DNA of 64,000 nucleotides from Thinopyrum elongatum. Taxonomy: Eukaryota; Streptophyta; Magnoliopsida; Poales; Poaceae. The first letter of the stretch is position 1, and every line of letters begins with the position of its first letter. The notes beneath the pieces were generated by a model. It was not told where the DNA came from and did not search any database. It saw only the letters and a list, made by a program, of their open reading frames with translations. Where the stretch lies: assembly GCA_011799875.1 (NCBI GenBank), contig CM022302.1:301889048-301953047 (forward strand), given 5' to 3'. A program made the position numbers and the translations under genes. This document shows, one piece after another, positions 11,031-23,444 of this stretch.

Positions 11031-12770
11031 TCCGGAGGCGAGGCACGACGGGGGTCAGGGGCGGGCTCGACGGCGGGGGCCGGAGGCGGGCGGGGCTGCC
11101 GGGGCCGGAGGCGGGGGCGGGCGCGGCGGCTGGGGCCTAAGCCGGGCGCGCGCGGGGCCGTCGGGGCCGGAGGCGGGGGTGGGTGGCCGGGGCCGGAGGT
11201 GGGGACGGCCAACCGGGGCCGGGGGCAGGCGCGGCAGCGGCGGGGGTCGAGGCCGGGGCCGGTGGCGTGGGCGGCGGCGGTGGTCGGGGCGGCAGCTGGG
11301 TCGGGGCGGAGTGGGTTGGGGCGAGAGAGGGGGGGAACGAGAGGTGGAGGTGGGGACGGCCGATGCGGCCGGGGGCGGGCGCGGCGGGAAGGAGGGGGCG
11401 GCGGCGGGCTGCGGGGAGGAGGGGCCGGCGGCGGGGGGGAGCTAAGTGGAGTGTTTTTTTGGGAAACATGAGAGAGGTTATGAGTGACGAGGGGAGAGCT
11501 GTTGGTGATGGAAGGGGGTGTATGGGGGGAGGTTTTAACAGAGGGGTTGGGATGATTAAGGGCTCAGGACAGGGATGGGGAGGGATAGCACTAAGAGTGT
11601 TGGCGGGAGAATGTGTGATAAGGAAAGATAGTTGGAATGGGAGATGGAATGGGGCGAGGAGGAAGGGTCGGGAGGGGAAAGATTGGGGGGGGAGGTGTCA
11701 GTAAGTGTGAGAGAGGGTGATGGAGAAAAAGAGGGTGGTGGTAGACGGGGGGTGTGGTGAGGGAATGGGGGGGACGGGTGAGGGATGGGTGGTAGGATGA
11801 ATAAGAGTGAGTGAATGAGTGGAAGGGATGGTGGGAGGAAGGCAGGTTGGAGTGGGGGTGAAGTTAGGGTGAGGCGGGGTGGGGGGGGGGTAGGGGGGAG
11901 AGTTTAGTAGATTATAGTGTGGGTGGTGAGAGGGGTGTGTGGGGGTGGTGGGGAAGTGAGGAGGAGAGAGTATGTATATTTTATGAGAGTGGGGAGAAGT
12001 TCTGAAGATTGGAATGGGTGGAAGAGTGAAGGTGTGGGGAGGGGGGAGAATGAGGAGAAGTGTGGGATTAGGGAGGAGGAGGGGTCGTGGTGGCTACTGA
12101 AGAAAGAGGGTTAGGGGGTGGGGTGTATCAGGGGTTAGGGGGGGAGTAAAAGAGGAGAATTAAAAGGGTAGAAAAAAGGATAGGGGTGGATGTAGTGATC
12201 GAGAGATGGAAGATGTAGGATAGATGTGGGGGGGTGAGTGGGGGACGGTTGGGTGGCGGATGGAGTGTGGGGGAGATGAGGGGTGAGTGGAGGAACTTTC
12301 TGTTGTGTTACGAGGTAAGAATGGTGAGGTATGGCTTGGAAAGGTGGATGGTTGTTGAAGTGTGTAGGGCGGAATGGAGTGTTGAGTCGTGAGGTGTGGC
12401 GGAGGGAGGGTAGGATAGGAATGGGAAGGGGGGTGAGCGGATGGTGACAGATGGAAAAAGTGAGTTGTGGCAGTGGGGGGCGGGGGGAGAGAGTCGTGAG
12501 AGGCTAGGGAAGGGGGTTAGTTGGTGTTTAGAGAGGAGGAGATATAGAGTAGGGTGGAAGAGCTGAGGTAGGTTATTAGAAGGGCTAGAAAGTTGTGTAA
12601 AGTGAGGGGGAGGATGTATGGTTAGTGCAGAGGGGGGTGTCAATGAGGTGTTAGGCGCTGGATTTAGAACCCCTTTTTGCGGGAGAGAGGGAGAGAGATA
12701 TTTGAAGACAGAGAGATGCACGTGGGTGGGGGGGGGGGGGGGCCCCGCGCGTGGCGTGGGGCGAAAATTA
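11031..12770. other. Strongly GC-skewed block near the CACTA 5' end
   Basis: From about 11,031 to 11,450 the + strand is GGGGCCGG/GGCGGG-rich. From about 11,452 to 12,770 it is G- and A/T-rich but almost devoid of C, ending in a G run at about 12,728-12,742. There are many G3+ runs on one strand. The long open frames here on both strands (Gly/Arg-rich on +, Pro/Ser-rich on -) reflect composition, show no domains, and I do not call them genes. Confidence 0.8.
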
Positions 12771-12778
12771 AGCCCCCC

Positions 12779-13214
12779 GTTTGCCGTCTGCTTTTTTCTT
12801 TTTTTTTTAATTTTTTTCTTTGCCGTCTGCCAGCAGACGGCAAAGAGGGTGACCGTTAGCACGCCCCCGCCGTGACACTGTGGGCCCCCCTTACGTCTTC
12901 GCTGTCTGCTGGCAGATGGCAAAGAAATCTTTGCCGTCTGCCAGCAGACGGCAAAGAAGTGGCCCGTGTGACCTAGGCAGTGCAGTACCCCGTGGGGCCC
13001 ACTTTTGGTCTTTGCCGTCTGCTCGCAGACGGCAAAGAACTGTTTGCCGTCTGCCAGCAGACGGCAAAGAAGTGGCAGATGGCAAAGACCCTCTTTGCCA
13101 TCCGCTGGTTCTTTGCCGTCTGCTTTGGAAAGACAGACGGCAAACAGCCTCTTTGCCATCAGCTGGCAGACGGCAAAGAGCTGGCAGATGGCAAAGACCC
13201 TGATTCCAGTAGTG
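12779..13214. repeat. CACTA 5' terminal and subterminal repeat array
   Basis: Copies of TTTGCCGTCTGC and its complement in both orientations, ending TGATTCCAGTAGTG. It is the inverted counterpart of 1,110-1,625. Confidence 0.9.
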
Positions 13215-13842
13215 TACCTTGTTCAATCTCGTTACCGGCAAGTCTCTTTACTCGTTCCGTAACGCATGATCCTATGGCTAACTCCTTAGTCACATTGAGC
13301 TCATTACGATGATGCATTACCGAGTGGGCCCAGAGATACCTCTCCGTCATACGGAGTGACAAATCCCAGTCTCGATTCGTGCCAACCCAACAGACACTTT
13401 CGGAGATACATGTAGTGCACCTTTATAGTCACCCAGTTACGTTGTGACGTTTGATACACCCAAAGCATTCCTACGGTATCCGGGAGTTGCACAATCTCAT
13501 GGTCCAAGGAAATGATACTTAACATTAGAAAAGCTCTAGCAAACGAACTACATGATCTTGTGCTATGCTTAGGATTGGGTCTTGTCCATCACATCATTCT
13601 TCTAATGATGTGATCCCGTTATCAATGACATCCAATGTCCATGGTCAGGAAACCACAACCATCTATTGATCAACGAGCTAGTCAACTAGAGGCTCACTAG
13701 GGACATGCTGTGGTCTATGTATTCACACATGTATTACGGTTTCCGGTTAATACAATTATAGCATGAACAATAGACAATTATCATGAACAAGGAAATATAA
13801 TAATAACCATTTTATTATTGCCTCTAGGGCATGTTTCCAACA
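13215..13842 (-). repeat. Angela 3' LTR, piece right of the CACTA insertion
   Basis: Matches about 19,951-20,578 of the intact LTR. The first three bases, TAC, are the second copy of the CACTA target duplication. On the - strand this is the LTR start, TGTTGGAAACATGCCC. Confidence 0.95.
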
Positions 13843-13852
13843 GTCTCCCACT
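13843..13852 (-). other. Angela polypurine tract
   Basis: AGTGGGAGAC on the - strand directly before the 3' LTR. It would prime plus-strand DNA synthesis. Confidence 0.8.
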
Positions 13853-13879
13853 TGCACTAGAGTCAATAATCTAGTTCAC

Positions 13880-16800
13880 ATCACCATGTGATTTACATTG
13901 TTATGAATCTAACACCCAGTGAGTTCTGGGGTTCGATCATGCTTTGCATGTGAGAGAGGTCTTTAGTCAACGGGTCTGCGACATTCAGATCCGTGTGTAC
14001 TTTGCAAATCTCTATTTCATACTGTAGACACTGCTACCACACTCCACTTGGAGCTATTCCAAATGGCTGTTCCACTATACGTATCCGGATTGCTACTCAG
14101 AGTCATCCGGATTGGTGTTAAAGCTTGCATCGATGTAACCCTTTACGATGAACTCTTTATCACCTCCATAACCGAGAAATATTTCCTTAGTCCTCTAGTT
14201 ACTAAGGATAATCTTGACCGCTGTCCAGTGATCCATTCCTGGATCACTCTCGTACCCCTTGACAGACTCATGGCAAGGCACACACATGTGCGGTACACAA
14301 CATGGCATATTATATAGAGCCTATGGATAAAGCATAGGGGACGACCTTCATCCTATCTCTTTGATCCACCGCGGTCGAGCTTTGAGTCTCACTCAACTCC
14401 ACACCTTACAAATCAGGTAAGAACTCCTTCTTTGACTGATCAATTTTGAACTCTTTCAAAATCTTGTCTCGGTATGTACTCATTGAAAGTCTCATCAAGC
14501 ATCTTGATCTATCTCTATAGATCTTGATGTCCAACAATTAGGTAGCTTTATCCAGGTCTTCCTTTGAAAAACTCTTTTCAAACAACCGTTTATGCTTTCC
14601 AGAAATTCTACATCATTTTCGATCAACAATATGTCATCCACATATACTCATCAGAAATTCTATAGTGCTCCCACTCACTTTCATGTAAATACGAGTTTCT
14701 CATAAACTTTGTACAAACTCAAAAACTTTGATCACCTCATCAAAGCGTATATTCCAACTCTGAGATGCTTGCTCCTGTCCATCGAAGGATTGCTGGAGCT
14801 TGCATACTTTTTAGCATCCTTAGGATCGACAAAACCTTCTGGTTGTATCACATACAACCTTTCCTCAAGGGAACGATGTTTTGAAATCCATCTGCCAGAT
14901 TTCATAATCGAAAAATGCAGCAACTGCTAACATAATTCCAACAGACTTTAGCATCGCTACGGGTGAGAAAGTCTCATCGTAGTCAACTCCTTGAACTTGT
15001 CAGAAACTTGTTTGCGGCAAGTCGAGCTTTATAAATGGTAACATTTACCATCAGTGTCTGTCTTCTTCTTAAAGGTCCATTTGTACTCAACGACCTACCA
15101 TTCAACGGGCAAGTCTACCAAAGTCCATACTTGGTTTTCATACATGGATCCTTTCTCGGATTTCATGGCCTCTAACCATTTGTTGGAATCCGGGCCCATC
15201 ATCGCTTCTCCATAGTTTGTAGGTTCATTGTTGTCCAACAACATGACCTCCAAGACAGGGTCGCCGTACCACTCAGGAGCAGTACGCGTCTTTGTTGACC
15301 TACAAAGTTCGATAGTAACTTGATCCGAAGCTTCATGATCATCACCATTAACGTCCTCTTCAACTGACGTAGGCTCCACAGAAACATCTTTCTGTGATGC
15401 GCTACTCTTTAGTTGAAACAAAGGTTCAACAACCTCATCAAGTTCTATCTTCCTCCCACTCAATTCTTTCGAGAGAAACCTTTTCTCGAGAAAGGACCCG
15501 TTTTTAGCAACAAATACTTTGCCCTCAGATCTGAGATAGAAGGAATACCCAAATGTTTCCTTAGGGTATTCTATGAAGATGCACATTTCCGCTTTGGGTT
15601 CGAGCTTATCAGACATAAGCGTCGTATTCCCAAACTCTGAGAAATGACAGCTTAGGTTTCTGTCAAACCATACGGTGTCATCTCAACGGAATTAGATGGT
15701 GCCCTATTTAAAGTGAATGTAGTTGTCTCTAATGCTTAACCCCAAAAATGATAGTGGCAAATCGATAAGAGACATCATAGTACGCACCATATCCAATAGA
15801 GTACGACTACGACGTTCGGACACACCATCACACTATGGTGTTCCAGGTGCCGTGAGTTGTGAAACAACTTTCACATTGTCTTAAGTTGTATACAAAACTT
15901 GTAGCTCAGATATTCACCTCCATGATCATATCGTAGACATTTTTATCTTCTTGTCACGATGATCTTAGACTTCACTCTGAATTTGTTTGAACTTTTCAAA
16001 CATTTTAGACTTGTGTTTCATTAAGTAAATATACTCATATCCACTCAAATCATCAGTGAAGGTAAGAAAATAACGATATCCACTGCATGCTACAACACTC
16101 ATTGGACCGCATACATCAACATGTATTATCTCCAATAAGTTACTAGCCCGCTCCATCATACCGGAAACGGGGTCTCTGTCATCTTGCCTAAGAGGCATGG
16201 TACGCATGTCGCAACCGATTCGAAATCGAGTGAGTCCAAAGATCCATCAGCATGGAGTTTCTTCATGCGCTTTACACCAATATGACCTTTAGCGGTAGTG
16301 CCACAAGTATGTGGTACTATCATTATTAATTTTGCATCTTTTATGAACATGTATATTACTACGATCGAGATTCAATAAACCATTCACATTGGGTGCATGA
16401 CCATTGAAGGTATTATTCATGTAAACAGAATAACCATTATTCTCTAACTTAAATGAATAACTGTATTGCAATAAACACGATCTAATCACGTTCATGCTCA
16501 ACACAAACACCAAATAACATTTATTTAGGTTCATCCCTAATCCCGAGAGAGTGTGCGATGGTGATCACATCAACCTTGGAAACACTTCCAACACACATCG
16601 TCACCTCACCCTTAGCTAGCCTCCGTTTATTCCATAGCTTTTATTTCGAGTTACTAACATTTAGCAACCGAACCGGTATCCAATACCCAGGTGCTACTAG
16701 GAGTACTAGCAAGGTACACATCAATAACACGTATATCAAATATACTTCTGTCGATGTTGCTAGCTTTCTTATCTACCAAGTATCTAGGGTTGTTCCACTT

Positions 16801-17340
16801 CAGCGACCGTTCTCCTCATAACAGAAGCACCTAGTCTCAGGTTTGGGTTCAACCTTGGGTTTCTTCACTGGAGCAGCAACTGACTTGCCATCCATGAAGT
16901 TTCCCTTCTTGCCCTTGCCCTTTGTGAAACTAGTGGTTTTACTAACCATCAACACTTGATGCTCCTTCTTGATTTCTACCTTCGCGGTGTTAAACATCGC
17001 GAACAGCTCAGGGATCATCTTATCCATCCCTGTCATGTTATAGTTCATCACGAAGCTCTAGTAGCTAGGTGGCAGTGACTTGGAGAACTATATTAATCAC
17101 TATCTTATCTGGAAGATTAACTCCCACTCGATTCAAGTGATCGTAGTACCCAGACAATCTGAGCACATGCTCACTGATTGAGCTATTCTCCTTCATCTTG
17201 CAGGCAAAGAATCTTGTTGGAGGTCTCATACCTCTCAATGCGGGCATGAGCCTGAAATCCCAATTTCAGCTCTTAGAACATCTCATATGTTCCGTGACGT
17301 TCAAAACGTTTTGGAGCCTCAATTCTAAGCCGTAATGCAT
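13880..17340 (-). pseudogene. Angela gag-pol remnant
   Basis: Decayed Copia polyprotein read in several frames on the - strand. From 5' to 3': a gag piece with LSGYYDHLNRVGVNLPD (about 17,100); a Lys-rich segment and degenerate zinc knuckle ETRCFCYEENGR (about 16,805); a pre-integrase domain with CGTTAKGHIG (about 16,300); integrase with LLEIIHVDVCGPM (about 16,110); the integrase C terminus and start of RT, the longest open piece (15,095-15,616); RT with EGFVDPKDAKK (about 14,840); and an RNase H end with EICKVHTDLNVADPLTK (about 13,980). Many frameshifts and stops make it non-functional. Order and content fit the Angela/BARE group. Confidence 0.85.
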
Positions 17341-18836
17341 GACGCACTGAACTATCAAGTAGTCATCAAAACGTGCCTGTCAGATGTTCAAAACATGTAC
17401 AGACGACGCTTGAGGGGGTGGCGCATCGAGAGGTGCATTAAGGACATAAGCCTTCTATGCAGTAATGAGGACAATCCTCAGACCACGAACCAGTCCGCAT
17501 TATTGCTACCATCATCTTTCAACTTACTTTTCTCTAGGAACGTATCAATAAAACAGGGGAGCTATAGCGCGAGCTATCTACAACATAATTTGCAAAGACA
17601 CTTTGACTATGTTCATGATAATGAAGTTCATCTGATGAACTCCCACTCAGATAGACATCCCTCTAGTCATCTAAGTGATACATGATCCGAATCGACTAGG
17701 CCGTGTCCGATCAACACGTGAGACGGACTAGTCATCAACGGTGAACATCTCCATGTTGATCGCATCTACTATACGACTCATGTTCGACCTTTCGGTCTCT
17801 CATGTTCCGAGGCCATGTCTGTACATGCTAGGCTCGTCAAGTCAACCTAAGTGTTTCGCATGTGTAAATCTGGCTTACACCCGTTGTATGCCAATGTTAG
17901 AATCTATCACACCCGATCATCACGTGGTGCTTCGAAACAACGAACCTTCGCAACGGTGCACAGTTAGGGGGAACACATTTCTTGAAATTTTGGTGAGGGA
18001 TCATCTTATTTATGCTACCGTCGTTCTAAGCAAATAAGATGTAAACATGACAAACATCACATGCAAATCATAAAGTGACATGATATGGCCAATATCATCT
18101 TGCGCTTTTGATCTCCATCTTCGAGGCGCGGCATGATCACCATCGTCACCGGCATGACACCATGATCTCCATCATCATGATCTCCATCATCGTGTCTTCA
18201 TGAAGTTGTCTCGCCAACTATTACTTCTACTACTATGGCTAACGGTTAGCAATAAAGTAAAGTAATTACATGGCCTTTACATTGACACGCAGGTCATACA
18301 ATAAATTGAGACAACTCTTATGGCTCCTGCCGGTTGTCATATTCATCGACATGCAAGTCGTGATTCCTATTACAAGAACATGATCAATCTCATACATCAC
18401 ATATATAATTCATCACATCCTTTTTGGCCATATTACATCACATAGCATACCCTGCAAAAACAAGTTAGACGTCCTCTAATTGTTGTTGCATGTTTTACGT
18501 GGCTGCTATGGGTTTCTAGCAAGAACGTTTCTTACCTATGCAAAAGCCACAACGGTGATATGCCAATTGCTATTTACCCTTCATAAGGACCCTCTTCATC
18601 GAATCCGATCCGACTAAAGTGGGAGAGACAGACACCCGCTAGCCACCTTATGCATCAAGTGCATGTCAGTCGGTGGAACCTGTCTCACGTAAGCGTACGT
18701 GTAAGGTCGGTCCGGGCCGCTTCATCCCACAATGCCGCCGAATCAAGATAGGACTAGTAACGGTAAGCAAATTGAACAAATCATCGCCCACAACTATTTG
18801 TGTTCTACTCGTGCAAAGAATCTACGCATAGACCTA
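17341..18836 (-). other. Angela 5' leader and start of gag, no open frame
   Basis: Lies between the PBS and the recognisable gag pieces. Contains ATGATCTCCATCATC-like short repeats (about 18,160-18,190). No supported gene on either strand. Confidence 0.6.
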
Positions 18837-18850
18837 GCTCATGATGCCAC
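18837..18850 (-). other. Angela primer binding site
   Basis: GTGGCATCATGAGC on the - strand immediately follows the 5' LTR. It resembles the initiator-methionine tRNA complement TGGTATCAGAGC used by most plant Copia elements. Confidence 0.75.
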
Positions 18851-20578
18851 TGTTGGGGAACGTAGTAGTAAATCAAAATTTTTCCTACATATCACCAAGA
18901 TCAATCTAGGAGAAGCTTGCAACGAGAGAGAGGGAGTGCATCTTCATACCCTTGAAGATCACTAAGCGGAAGCGTTACAAGGAACGCGAATGATGGAGTC
19001 GTACTCGCGGCGATTCAAATCGCGGAAGATCCGATCTAGCGCCGAACGGACGGCGCCTCCGCGTTCAACACACGTACAGCCCGGGGACATCTCCTCCTTC
19101 TTGATCCAGCAAGGGAAGAGGAGAAGTTGAGGGAGGGCTCCGGCAGCACGACGGCGTGGTGGTGGAGCTTGTGGTTCTCCGACAGGGCTTCGCCAAGCAC
19201 TACGGAGGAGGAGGAGGTGTTGGAGAGGGGGAGGGCTGCACCAGGGAAGGGGTGCTGCTGCCCTCCCACCCCCCCCTCTATTTATAGGGAGAAGGGGAGA
19301 GGGGGCCGGCCCCCTTAGATCCCATCTAAGGGGAGGGGCGGCGGCCAGGGGGGGAAACTTACCCCCAAAGCAAGGTGGGAGGCGCCCCCACCCCCTAGGG
19401 TTTCCAACCCTAGGCGCCTTGGGCCCCTTGGGGGGGGGGGGGCGCACCAGCCCACCAGAGCTGGTTCCCTCCCTTGCTCAGCCCACTTGGCCCACCGGGG
19501 CAGGTGGCCCCACCCGGTGGACCCCCGGACACCTTCCAGTGGTCCCGGTACAATACCGATAACCCCCGAAACCATTCCGGTGACTGAAACTGGACTTCCC
19601 ATATATAATTCTTCACCTCCGGACCATTCTGGAACTCCTCGTGATGTCCGGGGTCTCATCCGGGACTCCGAACAACCTTCGGTAACCACATACAATTTCC
19701 CATAACAACTCTAGCGTCACCGAACCTTAAGTGTGTAGACCCTACGGGTTCGGGAACCATGCAGACATGACCGAGACATCTCTCCGGGCAATAACCAACA
19801 GTGGGATCTGGATATCCATGTTGGCACCCACATGTTCCACGATGATCTCATCGGATGAACCACGATGTCGAGGATTCAATCAATCCCGTACGCAATTCCC
19901 TTTGTCCATCGGTATGTTACTTGCCCGAGATTCGATCGTCGGTATCCTTATACCTTGTTCAATCTCGTTACCGGCAAGTCTCTTTACTCGTTCCGTAACG
20001 CATGATCCCATGGCTAACTCCTTAGTCACATTGAGCTCATTACGATGATGCATTACCGAGTGGGCCCAGAGATACCTCTCCGTCATACGGAGTGACAAAT
20101 CCCAGTCTCGATTCGTGCCAACCCAACAGACACTTTCGGAGATACCTGTAGTGCACCTTTATAGTTACCCAGTTACGTTGTGACGTTTGATACACCCAAA
20201 GCATTCCTACGGTATCTGGGAGTTGCACAATCTCATGGTCCAAGGAAATGATACTTAACATTAGAAAAGCTCTAGCAAACGAACTACACGATCTTGTGCT
20301 ATGCTTAGGATTGGGTCTTGTCCATCACATCATTCTTCTAACGATGTGATCCCGTTATCAACGATATCCAATGTCCATGGTCAGGAAACCACAACCATCT
20401 ATTGATCAACGAGCTAGTCAACTAGAGGCTCACTAGGGACATGCTGTGGTCTATGTATTCACACATGTATTACGGTTTCCGGTTAATACAATTATAGCAT
20501 GAACAATAGACAATTACCATGAACAAGGAAATATAATAATAACCATTTTATTATTGCCTCTAGGGCATATTTCCAACT
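18851..20578 (-). repeat. Angela 5' LTR, uninterrupted
   Basis: 1,728 bp, with TATAAATA on - at 19,279-19,286. The inner end is TGTTGGGGAACG as drawn. The outer terminal base is mutated (ends CAACT instead of CAACA as drawn). A G run at about 19,430-19,442 is longer than in the other LTR. It serves as the empty-site reference for the CACTA insertion. Confidence 0.95.
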
Positions 20579-21342
20579 GAGAGGTATGCGCAAAGAGCAG
20601 AACCAACGATCGACGCGGGAATATTTTACCCAGGTTCGGGCCGCTGATCAGCGTAAGACCCTACTCCTGCCTTGTTTTATTATCGATGTTCTTGAGCCCA
20701 GGCTCCAGGAGCGCTCGCAGTGAACAGTACGTTCAAAGAGCAGCTACGCATGCAGAGTGGGCCAGAAGATCTCCTCCCCTGTAGCAGTTACCTTGGGCCT
20801 CCTTTTATACCACAAAGGGGTAACCACAGTGGCAAAATGTACATACATTGAGGTGTAAAGTAGCTACAGGGTTATCATACCTAACCCCTGACGGGTTAGG
20901 ACGAACGCATTTGATGCACCGTGAGGTGTCTGTTTAGGTGTCCTTACTTTCTTGGGGATGCAAAAAGGGGCCATCCCATCAGCACCACTTAAGCTCTCCT
21001 CCACTGGCGCGTCGCCACGCATCCAAAGAAGACCCAGAATGTCGGGTTTGTCACTGTGCTAGAGCGGTGGCACAACAACAAAACCTTGCCGGGCGCCGAA
21101 GCTTGCCGGGCGCCAAGCCTTGCCGGGCCCCGCAGGCCACCCCGGCAAGATCTTGCCGGGGAAGCTGGCCTTCGGATTCCAGCTCTTCTTATCTGCTGAT
21201 GCTCATATCTTTGACTTGAGAATTTCTTTGGTGGTCTAAGTCAACCTCGAACTGTTCCCCGACAAGCCTTACCGTGAGTATGGCTACAACTGCCCGTGCA
21301 CAAGTACGGGGTACTAGTGGCCCAATACTTAGTACACCGACA
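20579..21342 (-). repeat. Gypsy-A 3' LTR, main piece
   Basis: Continues from 1-17 after the GAGAG duplication and matches 33,094-33,870. On - it begins TGTCGGTGTACTAAG. TATA (GTATAAAAGG on -) lies at 20,811-20,820. Five copies of CTTGCCGG or its complement lie within about 80 bases near 21,085-21,165. Confidence 0.92.
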
Positions 21343-21354
21343 GGAGCCCCCGGG
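21343..21354 (-). other. Gypsy-A polypurine tract
   Basis: CCCGGGGGCTCC on the - strand abuts TGTCGG of the LTR. Gypsy-B has the near-identical GGGGGCTAC at the same place, which supports the call and the - orientation of Gypsy-A. Confidence 0.8.
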
Positions 21355-21743
21355 CCTAGGCCATACACGAGTGCGAGGCGTTGTTGGGCTAGGCCCAAAC
21401 AGTGCACGGGCACACGTGGCAGGGGATTAACTGCTCGTAAATATCCTGTTTACTGTGCCCCCCACTACGCGCGCCGAACACGCGACGTGGGAAGCGTGCC
21501 TCAAAGGCTGCAACTGCAACGCGCCTGCAGAGGCGCATTCACATTGGGGAGTAAAAGAGGCGGCCCCGCTCCTTCCCCATAAAAAGGAGAAGCCGCAGAG
21601 GCACAAGCCTATTTACCCCCCTTTTCTTCTCAATCTGGCCATCGCCATCGCCTTCCTTCTCTCGAGCTCAGAGCAAAGCTTTCCCCCTTCCGCCCGTCAC
21701 CTCCACGCCCGCTTCATCCCCGGCTTCCGTCCTTGCAGCCGCC

Positions 21744-23358
21744 ATGCCACCCAGGGCCAGCAAAGGCAAGAGCAAGGAGGTGAAAGCCGATGTCCCGGAG
21801 AGCGAAATGGTGAAGATGCGGAAGAAGTATGTCGTCTTCGCCCTGTCGCTTGATGAGGAAGCTTTGAAGAGGCGGTACCAGTGCATGTGGGCGAAGGAGA
21901 CGCAGGCTCACCCCGCCACTCGCATGATTCCAGGTTCTTGCTCCAAGAGTCGGTCAGACAGATACCCCTTTTTCGTCGCGTATTTCTATTGCAGGCTTTG
22001 TCCCCCATTTTCTGACTTCTTCAACGACATCATGTACACATACGACTTTCATCTTCTCGATTTCACGCCGAATGCGATACTGTGCATGTCCATCTTTGCC
22101 CACCTTTGTGAAAACTTTGCCAGAGTGGTTCCCAACACTACCCTTTTCCGCCACTACTTTTTCCCTCGTATCCAAAAAGGAGAGGCCCTCTCTGGTTCTA
22201 TCGCCTGGATTCCAAGGGCTTGGAATAAGGAAATATACCCAGAAGGAGTTTACCGCGAAAAGTGGGACGAATGGTGGGCTGAATGGTGCTGGATCAAGGA
22301 AGCAGATCCCCATCCGTTTTGTCTGCCCCGGCAATAGAAAGCGGTCCGCGGCAGTGGCTGGAGCAGTCTTGCCGCTGACGACGAAAAGCTCACAATCGCC
22401 ACTACCAGGATTCTTCGCCTGAAAGCTGCCGGGCTAACAATGGAGATGATTGGCTTCGACTTTCTCCGCCGCCACATCGCCCCCTTGCAGAATAGGGGAA
22501 GGCCAGCTTGGGAATACCAAAACGCAGCAGACATCATGAGATTGCGCCCCGGGTTGAATAACAATCTGACTGCTATGCAACTTGGCGCTCTCCGTCAAAA
22601 GCTGTTCCAGCGCGACGACAAGCATCGGTTGCCGGCAAGGATTGTCCCTTTGTGCAACAACTCTGCTTTGGGGTCAATCATCGCCTTCATGCCGATGTTC
22701 AACGCCCACGGTCTTGACACGACTTGGGCTGAGCCAACCGAGGAGGAAGCACAAAAGTTTTTTGATAACTTGACGGAGAGAGCCGTCCGGGAAGAAGCAG
22801 ACTTCATCCGAGCCACCACCGACCAAGAAGTAACATACATCGCCACTAGGGTGGAGGAGGTAAATCTTGCCGCGGAGGCTGGCAGCGCTGGCTTCACAGA
22901 ATGGGAAACTAGCGATGCAGAGGTAGTGGTGGAAGTAAAACCTGCCGGGAAGGACAAAGCTGCTGGGGAATAGAGCAGCACAGCTGCTGAGAGCTCGTCC
23001 GACGAGGACATGGCTGAAGAAGAACCGCAAGAAGAGCTCCCAGCCCCGAAGAAGACAAAGCGTGTTCTTCGAAAGGCTGTATCTGGCATCCCGGCAAGCC
23101 AGCCTTCCTCGAGCGGCGAAGCTCCCGGCAAGAAAGCGGCCGGCAAGACTGCACCGCGGCAAGGGGTTCGTCAGCAACCTACGCGGCGCGCGAGACCCAC
23201 ACCAGCGGCCACTGCTAAGGCGGCAGGGGTGTCTCGCACTACCGCACCGGAAGCTGAGGCGGTGAAAACACGCCAAACCCCGGCACCTGCCACAGCCAAG
23301 CGACCTAGGACCCCTCCTCCGCCTCCCCACTCAGACATCGCAACGGAGGCCGATTTCG
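21744..23358 (+). pseudogene. Gypsy-A antisense gene, 5' half (Transposase_28-type domain)
   Basis: Gene antisense to the element's LTR direction. The ATG at 21,744 (MPPRASKGKSKEV) starts a Lys-rich leader. A domain of the plant 'putative gypsy type transposon' family (PF04195 kind) follows, with CPPFSDFFNDIMYTYDFHLL, LFRHYFFPR and, further on, FDFLRRHIAPLQN. A Pro/Ala/Lys-rich segment with HSDIATEADF comes next. A possible TATA motif (CATAAAAAGG) is at 21,579. TAG stops interrupt the frame at 22,335-22,337 and 22,971-22,973. The inverted copy at about 32,966 has CAG in place of the second. The gene stops abruptly at 23,358, where gag leader is joined. Its missing 3' half is found inverted at 30,203-33,010. 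The molecular role of such proteins is unknown. Confidence 0.75.
22930..23358 (+). repeat. 429-bp inverted duplication, left arm
   Basis: Same length as its inverted partner at 32,582-33,010, with about 25 substitutions and no indels by eye. The arms encode the segment from VEVKPAGKDKA to HSDIATEADF. They bound the inverted interior of Gypsy-A. Confidence 0.9.
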
Positions 23359-23444
23359 GGGATTGTAGGTTGTGTGAACCTGCTCCAGTGATCGGCGCCT
23401 TAGTTTCTTCATCATCATGCCACCCAAGAAGAAAGAGCGCTGCA

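Larger units (their letters stand above)
1110..13214 (-). mobile_element. CACTA (En/Spm superfamily) DNA transposon, 12.1 kb
   Basis: The right end reads CCAGTAGTG and the left end AACTACTGG, the expected CACTA termini with the first left base changed from C to A. A 3-bp target duplication TAC (1,107-1,109 and 13,215-13,217) is confirmed by the uninterrupted LTR at about 19,951, which has a single TAC. Subterminal arrays of TTTGCCGTCTGC and its complement flank both ends. The genes (TNP2 then TNP1-like) are both on the - strand, so the 5' end is at 13,214. It resembles the large Triticeae CACTA families. I do not assign a family name. Confidence 0.95.
18..20578 (-). mobile_element. Angela-like (BARE/WIS group) Copia retrotransposon
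   Basis: Both ends carry an LTR of about 1.72 kb that, on the - strand, begins GTTGGAAATATGCCC and ends TACGTTCCCCAACA, which I recognise as the Angela/BARE/WIS family of Triticeae. The target duplication GAGAG flanks it (13-17, 20,579-20,583). The 5' LTR is the right copy, with a tRNA-iMet-type PBS at 18,837-18,850. The PPT (AGTGGGAGAC on -) is at 13,843-13,852. About a dozen differences, mostly transitions, occur in the first 400 bases of the two LTRs. A CACTA transposon interrupts the left LTR. The outermost base of the 5' LTR is changed: the - strand starts AGTTGG, not TGTTGG. Confidence 0.95.

Noticed and set aside
10816..11704. Gly/Arg-rich frames on + in the GC-rich block
   Set aside because: All frames are open because of composition; no motif and no splice context.
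12308..13159. 283-codon frame on the - strand
   Set aside because: Produced by the C-rich, stop-poor composition and the subterminal repeats; no domain, and Pro/Ser-rich throughout.
18837..18850. tRNA-like similarity
   Set aside because: This and the sites at 33,011, 40,425, 41,867 and 46,028 are short primer binding sites, not tRNA genes; I saw no cloverleaf.
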